Assembly (NCBI RefSeq): GCF_004758605.1
Contig: NZ_CP038512.1
Location: 657,501-721,500 of the forward strand
DNA from: Deinococcus metallilatus
GTDB lineage: Bacteria; Deinococcota; Deinococci; Deinococcales; Deinococcaceae
Length of the DNA: 64,000 nucleotides
Direction of reading: 5' to 3'
Shown here: piece by piece, positions 13,593 through 22,626 of the stretch
Layout of the letters: each line of letters opens with the position of its first letter
Numbering within the stretch: the stretch's first letter is position 1
Made by a program: the position numbers and the translations under genes
The notes under the pieces: model-generated
Database searches by the model: none
The model's input: only the letters and a program-made list of their open reading frames with translations
Told to the model about the DNA's origin: nothing

Positions 13593-13876
13593 CATTTGTC
13601 AGAGGCGGCGCACCGCCCCAAATCGGCCTCCGTGGGCAACCGCGCTCTGGGGGTTGTGTCAGAGGGAGAGTGCGACCGTCAGGCCATACGTGTCAACTTT
13701 CCAAAGTCTAACTTTGGAGCCTGCAGGGCAAGACACTTCCAGCGACTGCTGAGAGGTGCGGTTTCGCATGGTCGCTCAATCTGGGACGTATTCGCCCGAG
13801 GGCATCTTCGGACTGTGTCTGGCAGGCACATTGATGCTGATCTGCGCCGGGTGCCTCAAGAGACGGTGGCAGGGAG
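13593..13876. other. Intergenic stretch without a recognisable gene
   Basis: No convincing reading frame on either strand. The only structure seen is a perfect small dyad, CCAAAGT (13701-13707), CTA, ACTTTGG (13711-13717), which could be an operator or hairpin. The stretch marks the start of the decaying accessory region. Confidence 0.5.
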
Positions 13877-14770
13877 TCAAGCATGCTCTTCGGCGCGTGG
13901 GTAGGCTGCCCACCCCGCCTGCCGCACGTGTCCCCCTTGGCTGGCCCGACCCTCGCGGTCCACCGAGACGACGAGGGCTTGCAGTTTCCCTTCCACCACA
14001 CCCTGGCCAAACTGGGCGGCCAGAGCCGCGGTCGCCAGGTCGGTCGCCTCCTGGGGGCATGCCGGTCCACGCGCCTCTAATTCGCCTCGCATGGGTGTGC
14101 CCTGGCAGAACGCCACCGCAGGAACAAGCGGCGAATCCGCGCGACTGCGGGCGGTCAAGGGGGTGACGCTGGGTGTCTAAGTGAACCCCGCGCGGCCAAG
14201 ATCCTGAGCGATGACCGCAGGATCGCAATACCCATGCGGAATACGGGTCATGAAGGGCGGGTGATCGTCCGGGAGGAGGTGCCTGACCGCCTGGAGGATG
14301 GTGTCGGTCAACTCGTTCTCTTCGATTCGGTCCCACACACTGAAGATGAACTGGCCGTGCGGACGAAGAACGCGCCTGGCCTCCGCAAAGGCCCTGACCT
14401 TATCCGGGAAGAACATGACCCCGAATTGGCAAACGACCACATCGAACGCCTCGTCGAGAAACGGGAGCTGCTGGGCGTCCGCCTGGCACCACTCCACGGG
14501 ACGGACGGTCCCGGCCGCGGCGGCCTGATCGAGCATGGGCTGGCTGAGATCGGTGGCGACGATTGAGACTTCAGGGGGCAGGGTGTGAGCGAGTTGGCGG
14601 GTCACGACCCCCGTCCCCGCGGCGATTTCCAGGATGCTGGCTGGCTGTCGCCGTGTGACACGGGAGGCCAGATCAACGGCGTAGGGTTCGAAGATGAGCG
14701 GGACCAGGTACTGCGCATAAAACTGCGGAATGGAGCCTGCGAAGACGGAGCCGGTTTCGGGAGGATGCAT
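13877..14770 (-). pseudogene. SAM-dependent methyltransferase split by an in-frame TAG
   Basis: The N-terminal 197 codons encode a class I methyltransferase (motif I ILEIAAGTGVVTRQLA, motif II TDLSQPML, VVCQFGVMFFPDK). Reading stops at TAG (14177-14179) after GRAGFT, yet the same frame continues for about 99 codons with sequence expected at the C-terminus of this family (LTARSRADSPLVPAVAFCQG, then GELEARGPA and EGKLQALVVSV). A CAG to TAG change would explain it. The ATG at 14770 has AAGGAG 5 nt upstream. It could be a nonsense mutant, a base-call error, or read through. Confidence 0.8.
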
Positions 14771-14940
14771 GGTTCTCCTTGCCGTCCCGGGTTTCCACGC
14801 GAACTGCTTTCGGGGTGACCCCGTGGAACGTCGCCGGGGTGGACCACCCTGGAGCGCCCTGAAGGGAGCTTCAAGGGACAGGGTACTCCCAGCGGCAAGC
14901 CAACCGGCAAGGCCCTGTCACACGGGTCAAGGCTGTGGGT
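14771..14940. other. Upstream region of the broken methyltransferase
   Basis: Non-coding. On the minus strand it holds the candidate control region of the methyltransferase, including the imperfect dyad CCCTTGAAGCTCCCTTCAGGG read around 14857-14880. No promoter is clear. Confidence 0.35.
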
Positions 14941-15134
14941 TAACTCCAAGTTGGCTCAATGTGGTTCGGCTCGAATTTGCAGCGTTGACACGTCAGGCAC
15001 TCGAGCACTGCATAGGGACGAGCGAGGAGCTGGCGCCCGTGATGAATCTGTACGAGCTGTTGCGCCACGAGCTGCGGAAGAAGCGCGTTTCCTGGCTCAA
15101 CGCTGATTCGAGACTGGATGTTTCGAGAACGTAG
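14941..15134 (+). pseudogene. IS630-type transposase C-terminal fragment
   Basis: About 60 codons with the order typical of the IS630/Tc1 transposase C-terminus: TPSWLNVVRLEFAALTRQAL (the family has SWLNM-E-E-S-L-RQ-L), then a helical tail with YELLRHELRKKRVSWLNAD. The catalytic DDE core is absent. It ends at TAG 15132-15134. It is a remnant of an old insertion beside the P1 peptidase. Confidence 0.6.
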
Positions 15135-15188
15135 CCCACGCCTGTGGCTTCCGGCTCTCGTGCAACAGAACCGCTGTTAGCGTGGGGT

Positions 15189-16316
15189 ATGTCCAGCGAC
15201 CATGCTCCCGCCAGGCAACGGTTACGTGACCTGGGCATCGTGCCCGGTATCCTTCCGAGTGGTCCGCACAATGCCATCACCGACGTTCCTGATGTCCGGG
15301 TCGGCCATGAAACGGTCATCATCGACCCCAACATCAGGACGGGTGTGACGGCCATCCTGCCCCACCCCGGGAACCTGTTCGAGGAAAGGGTACCGGCCGG
15401 GGTCGCCGTCGGGAACGGCTTCGGGAAGTTCGTCGGGTTGACGCAGGTTCAGGAACTGGGGGAGCTCGAAACGCCGGTTCTTCTGACGAACACCTTGAGT
15501 GTCGCGCCCGTGATGCAGGGTTTGCTGGAGTGGACACTGGTCCGCAACCCGCAGGCGCGGAGCGTGAACGCTGTGGTGGGCGAAACGAACGATGGGGTCG
15601 TCAACGATATCCGGGCGCGCGTCCTGACCCCCGAGCATGCTCTCCGGGCACTCGACGCCGCACGGGAAGGTCCCGTCCCGGAAGGCTGCGTCGGAGCGGG
15701 AACGGGAACGGTCGCGTTCGGCTGGAAGGGCGGCATGGGCACCAGTTCGCGCGTGCTGCCCCCCACGCTGGGAGGCTACACGGTCGGCGTGCTGGCGCAG
15801 GTGAACTTCGGGGGCGTTTTGCAGGTTTCCGGTCTTCCGGTCGGACAGTTGGCGGGGCAGTACTACCTGCGTGAAGCCCTGGACCGGGGTGATGCGGACG
15901 GCTCGGTGGTGTTCATCATCGCGACGGACGCACCCCTCTCGGACCGCAACCTGCGCCGCCTGGCCGTGCGGTCCTTCCTGGGGCTGGGCCGCACGGGCTC
16001 CGCCATGACCAACGGCAGCGGGGATTACGCCCTGGCTTTCTCCACGGCCCTCCCGGTGCGGCGCACGCCCGAGCGGCGTTCTGCCACCTGGACGCCACTG
16101 GACCTTCCCAACGACCTGGTTTCGCCGCTGTTCCAGGCGGTGATCGAGGGGGCGGAGGAAGCCGTCCTGAACGCCCTGTGCATGGCCGAACCTATGGAAA
16201 CCTATGATGGCCGCCGCATCGAGGCGCTGCCGCTCGACCTGCTCGTTGACGCCTGGGCGGCCGCCTCGAGGGACGAGCCGCCCGGGCGCAGGGCAGGGCC
16301 ACGCCCTGGAGTCTAA
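15189..16316 (+). CDS. P1 family peptidase (DmpA/L-aminopeptidase-D-esterase type)
   Basis: 375-residue member of the self-processing N-terminal-nucleophile aminopeptidase family. Visible family stretches are GPHNAITDVPDVRVGHETV near the N-terminus, VAVGNGFGKFVGLTQVQELG, VGETNDGVVNDIRA, and the glycine-rich GTVAFGWKGGMGTSSR around residue 185, where the autocatalytic cleavage Ser is expected. The ATG at 15189 was chosen over an upstream GTG (15144) because the family N-terminus begins just after it. Followed 8 nt later by a frameshifted aminopeptidase-type hydrolase, so both may have worked in peptide degradation. Confidence 0.88.
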   Translation: MSSDHAPARQRLRDLGIVPGILPSGPHNAITDVPDVRVGHETVIIDPNIRTGVTAILPHPGNLFEERVPAGVAVGNGFGKFVGLTQVQELGELETPVLLTNTLSVAPVMQGLLEWTLVRNPQARSVNAVVGETNDGVVNDIRARVLTPEHALRALDAAREGPVPEGCVGAGTGTVAFGWKGGMGTSSRVLPPTLGGYTVGVLAQVNFGGVLQVSGLPVGQLAGQYYLREALDRGDADGSVVFIIATDAPLSDRNLRRLAVRSFLGLGRTGSAMTNGSGDYALAFSTALPVRRTPERRSATWTPLDLPNDLVSPLFQAVIEGAEEAVLNALCMAEPMETYDGRRIEALPLDLLVDAWAAASRDEPPGRRAGPRPGV

Positions 16317-16323
16317 TAGCGGC

Positions 16324-17549
16324 GTGTCCCTGACTTACCACACGCCTGGCCTGGTGATGACCGACCGGGAATTCGAAGTTCCGCTTGACCATGCCCGCCC
16401 GGACGGGCCGACCATCACGGTGTTCGCCCGTGAGGTCGCCCGGCCCGAGGGGCTGGAGCGGCCCTACCTGGTGTTCTTTCAGGGGGGACCCGGCTCGGAA
16501 GCGCCGCGGCCCCTCACCGCGCAGCAGCCCGCGTGGCTGCCGCGTGCCCTACAGGACTTCCGGGTCCTGCTGCTGGATCAGCGCGGCACCGGTCGGTCCA
16601 CGCCGGTCGGGACCCTCCCGGGCTGGACGCCTGAGGCACAGGCTGCCTACCTGAAGTGCTTCCGGGCCGACGCCATCGTGCGCGACGCGGAGTTTATCCG
16701 TCAGGCCTTGGGCGTGGAACGGTGGAGTGTGCTGGGGCAGAGTTTCGGTGGGTTCTGCGTGACGACCTACCTGTCCATCGCCCCGGAGGGCCTGGCGGAA
16801 GCACTGATCACGGGCGGCCTGCCCGCCCTCGGGCATCACCCGGATGAGGTGTACCGCGCCACCTACGCCCGGGTGCTGGAACGCAACCGCCGGTTCTATG
16901 CGCGGTACCCTCAGGACCTGGACCGGGTGCGGGCACTGGTGGGCCGACTGGAGCAGGAGGACGTGCGCCTGCCGAACGGGGACCGACTGACCCCCCGCCG
17001 TTTCCGGCAACTGGGGCAGATTCTCGGTATGAGCGACGGGCTGGAGAAACTGCATTTTCTGCTGGACCTGCCGTTCGGCTCCCCGGCGTTCCTGCACGAC
17101 GTGGCGGGCACGCTGTCCTTCGCCCGCAACCCGCTTTATGCCGTGCTGCATGAGGCCTGCTGGGCGGACGGCAGCACGACGAACTGGTCGGCGCAACGGG
17201 TGCGGAAGAGTTCGGCGCGCCGGAGCTGTTCACCGGAGAGATGGTGTTTCCCTGGATGTTCGAGGAGTACGCCGCCCTGCGCCCGCTGCGTGACGCGGCG
17301 GAACTCCTGGCCGCCGAACCGTGGGGCCCGCTGTACGACGCGATGCGCCTGCGGGAGAACACCGTCCCTGTCGCGGCCGCCGTGTACGCCGAGGACATGT
17401 ACGTCGAGCGGGCCTTCTCGGAGGAGACGGCCGGTCTGATTCGCGGCGCGCGGGTCTGGCTGACGAACGAGTTCGAACACGACGGCCTGCGGACCAGCGG
17501 AGAGCGGGTGCTGGGCCGCCTGCTGGACATGGTGCGGGGCCGGGTCTGA
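16324..17549 (+). pseudogene. Frameshifted alpha/beta hydrolase, proline iminopeptidase type
   Basis: Serine peptidase family S33. Frame 1 from GTG 16324 gives the oxyanion stretch VFFQGGPGSEAPRPLT, DQRGTGRSTPVG and the nucleophile elbow VLGQSFGGFC (Ser near residue 145). After RV at about 17203 the homologous sequence continues in another frame as EEFGAPELFTGEMVFPWMFE down to the stop at 17547-17549, including the histidine motif NEFEHDGLRTSGERVL. Adding one G to the GG at 17204-17205 restores a continuous protein of about 408 residues (RVREEFGAPE). It is either a real frameshift or a one-base deletion error. Confidence 0.85.
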
Positions 17550-17552
17550 CCC

Positions 17553-19055
17553 TCACCGCCGCCTGCGGGCACGTTGGGGGCCAACGCGGCCTGCCCCGGT
17601 GCCCGCTGGCGTCGGAGCCACGCCCACCTTCCCCTTCCGGCTTTCGCGGGGCCGCCCACCCTGCTCCTTCAAGGTGCCTTTCTGGGTTGCGGTCTGATTG
17701 CCGGGCTGCCCCGGCGAACGCCCCGGCTGGGTTCGCCCCTGGCCCTGCTTTTGCTGGATGGCCGGGTCGATCCGGCCCTCCTCGGGGGTCGGGGCGGGCC
17801 GGATCGCCTCCGGTAGCCTCCGGCGCACCGTCTGCCACAAGGCACGCTGTTCGGGGACGAGCAGCACGAGGTTGACCCCCTTTCGCCCCGCGCGGGCGGT
17901 GCGGCCCGAGCGGTGGACGTGGTCTTCCGGGGTGGCCGCGATATCCATGTGGATGACCAGCCGCACTTCCGGCAGGTCGATCCCACGCCCGGCGATGTCG
18001 GTGGCCACCAGCACCCGGGAGACCCCCTCGCGCAGCAGGCCCATGGTCCGCTCGCGCTTCTTCTGGTCCATGTTGCCTTCCAGGGGGCTGACGGTTTCTT
18101 CGGGCAGCAGCGCCGCGAGCTGCTTGGCCCGCCGCTGCACCGACGACTTGGTGCGGCAGAAGACCACCACGCAGCCCCCGGGGTTCCGCAGCGCCTCCCT
18201 GATCTGCTCCGCCGCCACGTCCATGAGTTCCTCGCGGCCCGTATTGATAAGCAGGTGCGTCGCGTCCGTGGCCCCGCCCAGGATGTCCTGCTGCTGCGGG
18301 GTGTCCGCCTGCTGGGCGGGAGCGACGTCAATGCGTTCCGGGTGCCGCATGAAGCGTTCGGCGACCGCGCGAATCTCGGCGGGGAAGGTGGCTGAGGCCA
18401 TCGCCAGTTGCAGCTTCCGGTCACCGGGCGCCGCCTGCACCTGCTGCTGCGCGGCGCGGAGAATGTCCCCCACGTCCCTCAGGAACCCCAGGGACAGCAG
18501 CTCGTCGGCCTCGTCCAGCACCGCGTAACGCAGGGCGGCGAGATTCAGCTCCCCCTGGTTGATCAGGTCTTTGAGGCGCCCGGGCGTGCCCACGATGACG
18601 CCCTTGCCGCTGGCCTCGCGGCGGGTCTGCGCCGGGGTGATGCCGCCCGTGATGCGTCCGGCGGTCATGCCCAGCTCGCGGGCCACGTCGCGCACCTGCA
18701 CTGCGAGTTCGCGCGTGGGCGTCACGATCAGCACCTCCGGGCGCATGCCGGACACCGCCCGGACGCCAATACCGCGCGCAGCCGCCGGGATCAGGAAGGC
18801 CAGGGTCTTGCCGCTCCCTGTCCGTGCCGTGGTGATGACGTCCCGCCCGGCCAGGAGCGCCGGGACAGCAGCGGCCTGTACGGGCGTCGGTGTGCGCCCC
18901 CCCAGCAGCGCGTGCCAGTCCTGTTCGGTGGACGCCTGCGGGCCAGGCAGTGGGTTGCCCGCGGAATGCTGATCCCGGCCTCCCCGGCGTCTGGAGGCAG
19001 GGCTGGCTGGGGACTGGGGAGGTTGCGGCGTGGTGCGGTCAGATTTTGGAGTCAT
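17553..19055 (-). CDS. DEAD-box ATP-dependent RNA helicase
   Basis: 500-residue RNA helicase. All core motifs are present: Q-like PVQAAAVPALLAG, motif I ARTGSGKTLAFL, Ia PTRELAVQ, II DEADELL, III SATFP, V DIAGRGIDLP and VI HRSGRTARAG. The last about 90 residues are a basic low-complexity tail rich in Gly, Arg, Gln and Pro, likely for RNA contact. The ATG at 19055 has AGGA 6 nt upstream; a longer reading to 19121 lacks support. Probably involved in RNA unwinding or ribosome assembly; the exact subfamily is not assigned. Confidence 0.92.
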   Translation of the reverse strand: MTPKSDRTTPQPPQSPASPASRRRGGRDQHSAGNPLPGPQASTEQDWHALLGGRTPTPVQAAAVPALLAGRDVITTARTGSGKTLAFLIPAAARGIGVRAVSGMRPEVLIVTPTRELAVQVRDVARELGMTAGRITGGITPAQTRREASGKGVIVGTPGRLKDLINQGELNLAALRYAVLDEADELLSLGFLRDVGDILRAAQQQVQAAPGDRKLQLAMASATFPAEIRAVAERFMRHPERIDVAPAQQADTPQQQDILGGATDATHLLINTGREELMDVAAEQIREALRNPGGCVVVFCRTKSSVQRRAKQLAALLPEETVSPLEGNMDQKKRERTMGLLREGVSRVLVATDIAGRGIDLPEVRLVIHMDIAATPEDHVHRSGRTARAGRKGVNLVLLVPEQRALWQTVRRRLPEAIRPAPTPEEGRIDPAIQQKQGQGRTQPGRSPGQPGNQTATQKGTLKEQGGRPRESRKGKVGVAPTPAGTGAGRVGPQRARRRR

Positions 19056-19337
19056 GTCATTCCTGTCTACGGCACCCGGGAAGGGCACCGTGATTGCTGG
19101 GTAGAAGGTTCTGGGCGGCACTCATCGCCTCACCACTTCCTGGGCGGCCCGCGTTCAGGACCAACCTGCAACGCCCACCATCATGCCTGAATTGACCGGG
19201 ATGAACACCGCCGGGGCACGGTTTCTCACTTCAGCGCGAGGCACGGCCAGCGTATCTTTGGGGGCGACCTTCTGAACAGCTTAAAGGACACATCGTCCGC
19301 ACGCGATAGATACAGCCTTGGATGCCCAGCTCCGGGG
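19056..19337. other. Intergenic region before integrase remnant
   Basis: About 280 nt without a supported gene, tRNA or clear attachment site. It could hold the promoter of the helicase, but no strong element was seen. Confidence 0.4.
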
Positions 19338-19985
19338 GTGAGGAAGCGAATTCGCAGGCGGGTCGGAACAGGTTCGGTGCATCCGGTTCGGTCGAAGGGC
19401 AGGATCACGGTATGGCGAGGCCTCACGAGTTACCAGGACCCGGTGACCGGGCAGCAGCGCCGGAAGTCGGTCACCCGCAAGACGAGAGCCGAAACGGTCC
19501 GGGCCCTGAAAGCCCTTCTTGCCACCTTGCCGAAAGTGCCCCAGGCTGGAAGTCAAGGCGCTGCCGCCCGCCACAGACCAGGGAAGCGTGCTGGCGTTTC
19601 TCCACCGCTGGCTGGCCTTCAAGACCCGCGAGGTTCGCCTGACCACCCTCCGCTCCTACACCCAGACGCTGTGCCCTATCGCCCCACAGATAGGTCATCG
19701 CCCCCTTGCCGAATTGACGGTCCTCCAGTAGAGGAGGCTGTCAGCGCGCTACTGGCGGGGGCCGCTCACTCAAGACTACGGCCGCCGCCCTGCATACCCT
19801 GCGCATGGCGCTGCGACAGGGCCTCCGCTGGGGCGTGCTGGAGCGCAGCGTCGCGGAGCAGGTGCGGCGGATGAGGACGCCTAAGCCGGAGCTGGAGGTG
19901 TGGACACCGCAGCAGGCGCGCGCATTCCTTGCGGTGGCCGAGGGGGCACCGTCTCTACCCGCTGTTCGCGCTGGCGCTCAGCACG
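19338..19985 (+). pseudogene. Decayed tyrosine recombinase (phage-type integrase)
   Basis: Pieces in successive frames line up as one integrase: arm-binding domain (RITVWRGLTSYQDPVTGQQR near 19400), SAM-like core-binding domain (VLAFLHRWLAFKTREVRL near 19590, then IGHRPLAELTVLQ and LKTTAAALHTLRMALRQGLR), and the start of the catalytic domain (LEVWTPQQARAFLAVAEG, HRLYPLFALALST). At least four frame changes occur, most at G runs. The catalytic Arg-His-Arg-Tyr part is missing because unrelated repeat sequence follows at about 19986. It marks a lost prophage or integrative element. Confidence 0.75.
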
Positions 19986-20046
19986 GCGTGGCACATTTCT
20001 GCCTGCTCCCAACTTTTTGCGTCTGTCGTAAAGATGAGTTTGTTTT

Positions 20047-20135
20047 TGACCCTCTCCTCTGGTGGGGCTTGCAAAGCTGCGAAGCAGAGAGGGCCTGGCG
20101 AAGCAAGGGGTGAGGGGGTCTTTTTGACCAATGCT
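20047..20135. repeat. Intergenic palindromic repeat
   Basis: The segment begins GACCCTCTCC and ends GGTGAGGGGGTC, flanked by T runs on both sides, with an inner AAGCTGCGAAGCAGAGAGGG. These words are typical of small bacterial palindromic repeats and resemble parts of the repeats near 24090-24130 and 37105-37262. It seems to cap the truncated integrase. Confidence 0.45.
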
Positions 20136-20264
20136 CTAGTACATGTTCCCGACAACCCTCAGTTCAGATACGGCTCATACCGACTTGCGGCGATGAACGG
20201 ACATCCGGCGCTTTTCCATAACGTCGGGAAGCAGGGCAAATTGGTATGAGGCGCCGCTTTTCAG
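20136..20264. other. Short spacer downstream of the repeat
   Basis: No gene or structured element is recognised. Confidence 0.4.
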
Positions 20265-20981
20265 CTACGGTTTCTCCCACTCCACCACCCGCCGTCCCTG
20301 GCGGTAGCTGTAGAACTGCCCCATCAGCAGAAACACGTTCATGATGGCCGCCGATAGGATGCGTTCGCACACCCCGTAGAACTTGCCGAGGGCCGAGTGC
20401 GGCGCGTCCGGGCTCAGCAGCAGCACCACCCCCAGCGTGAGCACCACCACCGTCGCCGTGATGTTCACCGAATAGATGTGCTCGCGGTAAAAGCCCTGCC
20501 ACAGCTGGTGCCGCAGGGGCAGGATGCGGCCGGTGGTCAGGTCGGTGCGCTCGCCGTGCACGTCCAGCAGCACGAAACAGCGGGTGTGCGGCGTGATCAC
20601 GAACTGCTCCTGCGCGTCCAGCAGGCGGCGCAGGAACCACTCGCTGGTGCTCTGGATGTCGGTCAGGTAACGCCCGAAGATGCGGAAGCTGACCTCGTTC
20701 GCCTCCGGATGAATGCTGATCAGGCACTCGTTGGGGCTGGGGCGGTCCACGTCCTCGAACAGAAAGAGTTGCCCCGACAGCACCCGCGCCCGCAACTCCG
20801 GGTTCAGGCGTTCCACGACGGCCTGCATCCGCTCGGTGAACTCGCCCGTTTCCGTGCGGTGCGGCAGGAACGTCAGCGTGGGCAGCAGCTCGCGCCAGAA
20901 CGCCTCGGTCTGGACCAGCCGCAGGTTCCGCGTGTGTACGGTGGTCATGGAGCGCAGGAAGGTGGGAACAGGCGCGGTCAT
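20265..20981 (-). CDS. Protein of unknown function with two C-terminal membrane helices
   Basis: 238-residue protein. The N-terminal 155 residues are soluble, with FRIFGRYLTDIQSTSEWFLR and ITPHTRCFVLLDVHGERTDL; two hydrophobic helices follow (ITATVVVLTLGVVLLL and ILSAAIMNVFLLMGQFY). It starts immediately after the phosphatase gene on the same strand, so the two form an operon. No family is recognised. A membrane-tethered cytosolic domain is what can be said. Confidence 0.75.
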   Translation of the reverse strand: MTAPVPTFLRSMTTVHTRNLRLVQTEAFWRELLPTLTFLPHRTETGEFTERMQAVVERLNPELRARVLSGQLFLFEDVDRPSPNECLISIHPEANEVSFRIFGRYLTDIQSTSEWFLRRLLDAQEQFVITPHTRCFVLLDVHGERTDLTTGRILPLRHQLWQGFYREHIYSVNITATVVVLTLGVVLLLSPDAPHSALGKFYGVCERILSAAIMNVFLLMGQFYSYRQGRRVVEWEKP

Positions 20982-21545
20982 TCAGTCGCCGTCCAGCACG
21001 CCCTGACGCACCTGCCGGAGTTCAAACCCGTCTCCGGCCCGCGAGAAGATCAGCGCGGAGGAGAAATCGCCGTCGGGCCACTGCCTTCCAGCGGCAGGGA
21101 TGTCGCTCACGCTCAGCGCCTCCGCCAGGGCCGCCACCATCGGCGGGATGTTGAAGTGCTCCCAGCAGACCAGCACGTCCTGACCGGCGTCCTTCAGCAC
21201 ATGCGCCGTCGCCAGCGCCGCCCCCTCCGTCTTCAGCAGCGGCGCGTGAATGTCCAGCCCCAGCCGCCACGAGAGCGGCGTGATCGTCTCGCGCGAGCGG
21301 TGGTGCTGGCCCGCAGGGTCGCCGTGGTAGCCGCAGGCATACAGGACGGTGGGCCGCGTGAACGGCGCGCGCACCCGCTCCGCGCCGAGCAGCGCCGCCA
21401 GCCCCCCGGCCCGCTGCCAGCCCCGGGGCGTCAGGGAATCGGGCCGCGCCTCGCCGCGCTCATTGACGCCACGGGCGGAATCTTTCGCGCCGGTGGGCTT
21501 CTCGCCATGCCGGATGACGGTGATGCTCTGGGGAAAGGAGGTCAC
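20982..21545 (-). CDS. Histidine phosphatase-like protein
   Basis: 187 residues beginning SFPQSITVIRHGEKPTGAKD, where RHGE is the phosphohistidine motif of the phosphoglycerate mutase-like superfamily. LTPRGWQRAGGLAALLG is the usual helix after the motif, and VLVCWEHFNIPPMVAAL supplies the second catalytic His as part of an EH pair. Substrate unknown. GTG start at 21545 with no clear ribosome site. It precedes the membrane-anchored unknown gene by zero nucleotides. Confidence 0.82.
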   Translation of the reverse strand: MTSFPQSITVIRHGEKPTGAKDSARGVNERGEARPDSLTPRGWQRAGGLAALLGAERVRAPFTRPTVLYACGYHGDPAGQHHRSRETITPLSWRLGLDIHAPLLKTEGAALATAHVLKDAGQDVLVCWEHFNIPPMVAALAEALSVSDIPAAGRQWPDGDFSSALIFSRAGDGFELRQVRQGVLDGD

Positions 21546-21611
21546 GTCTGTATTGTGCTGGTTACCGGAGCCGCTTTCACTCCAGACTCATCATCCGGCT
21601 AAGCTCTTCCT

Positions 21612-21803
21612 ATGCCCAATCCCCGCGTTCACGCCGTGGCCGCCCGGTTCCCCGGAAGAGTGGTGGTCGAGCGAACGTTCAGGGACGATCCGGGGGCCGT
21701 TCCGCCACTGCCTCCGGCGCGGGAGGTGGCGCCCCTTTTCCGCCTGCCAGCCTGCGTGAGCTTCGCCCGGCATCGGCGCGCGCAGCCGGGGGGTGGGCGG
21801 TGA
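21612..21803 (+). CDS. Small protein of unknown function, possibly real
   Basis: A 63-codon frame whose TGA overlaps the GTG of the next gene (21800-21803), which argues for translational coupling. TAAGCT lies 6 nt before the ATG, as in leaderless genes. The sequence is Arg/Pro-rich with no recognisable motif, and it could be chance. Confidence 0.35.
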   Translation: MPNPRVHAVAARFPGRVVVERTFRDDPGAVPPLPPAREVAPLFRLPACVSFARHRRAQPGGGR

Positions 21804-22324
21804 GTCCGGCTCCCGAAACCGACCGCTTCCTGCGCGGCTCGCACGGTGCGGTCGCCTGGGTGGCCGACCGTCCGGCGCTGCTGTACCTGCTCGCGCTGGT
21901 GCCGCCGGGGCTGCTGACGCTGGGCGGCTCCGGGGTGCTGCACAGCTTCGTGCAGACCTCCCTGAGCGCGATGCCGGGGGTGGCCTTCGCGGTGTTCGGG
22001 GCGGTCATCACCGCCCTGTCCATCCTCACCACGCTCAAGTCCACGCCGTTTTTCCGCAGGCTTCAGGACGACAAGAACCGGGTCTGGCAGCGCATCGTCC
22101 AGAACTTTATTCAGGCCGCCCTGGTCGTCGCGGCGCTGGGGGTGCTCGCCCTCTTCTTCTCGCCGGACAGTTTCTCGCGGCTGGCGCCCCGGGTCAGGCA
22201 GGGGGTGGCCTTCGGCTACTTTTTCCTGTTCAGCGCCTCGGTGCTGTTTCTCGTGGTCTCGCTGTACCACCTGCGACTGATGGCGAACGCGCCAGTCGCG
22301 CATGACGAACAGGGCGGAAGCTGA
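21800..22324 (+). CDS. Four-helix membrane protein of unknown function
   Basis: 174 residues with four hydrophobic segments (ALLYLLALVPPGLLTLGG, FAVFGAVITALSILTTL, FIQAALVVAALGVLALFF, FGYFFLFSASVLFLVVSLY) in two pairs separated by a polar helix TPFFRRLQDDKNRVWQR. No domain is recognised. The GTG start overlaps the small gene before it. Confidence 0.75.
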   Translation: MSPAPETDRFLRGSHGAVAWVADRPALLYLLALVPPGLLTLGGSGVLHSFVQTSLSAMPGVAFAVFGAVITALSILTTLKSTPFFRRLQDDKNRVWQRIVQNFIQAALVVAALGVLALFFSPDSFSRLAPRVRQGVAFGYFFLFSASVLFLVVSLYHLRLMANAPVAHDEQGGS

Positions 22325-22626
22325 AGGGTGGACCGCTCAACTGCGTCTCATGGCCACTCTGGCAACGGTGGTGGCAAGTTATTGGCTTCAAGGAAGCAGG
22401 GGAGCCTCAGGAAGACCGGAGGCCTGAACTTCAGGCTCTGGTGAGTGGCTCGCGAAGAATCATCTTCATGGGCGTTGCCAGCCTTGTCGGTGAAGGCGTA
22501 CCCTTCAGTGACGGCGCTGCCCGTGCAGGCGTCGTCAGATCAGGAAGACCCTTTGTCCGGCGGTTCGGCCCTTCGCGCTTCGATCCTGCTGTTTTCATTT
22601 GCCCCGAGGGAATCCGTGGAGTCTTC
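22325..22626. other. Intergenic region upstream of the DUF488 gene
   Basis: About 300 nt. No supported gene; short frames on both strands have no family resemblance. Ends with GGAG 7 nt before the DUF488 ATG. Confidence 0.4.

Noticed and set aside
13776..14336. Alternative minus-strand frame overlapping the broken methyltransferase
   Set aside because: The methyltransferase C-terminus is in the same frame as its N-terminus, so this second frame is a shadow, not evidence for a frameshift.
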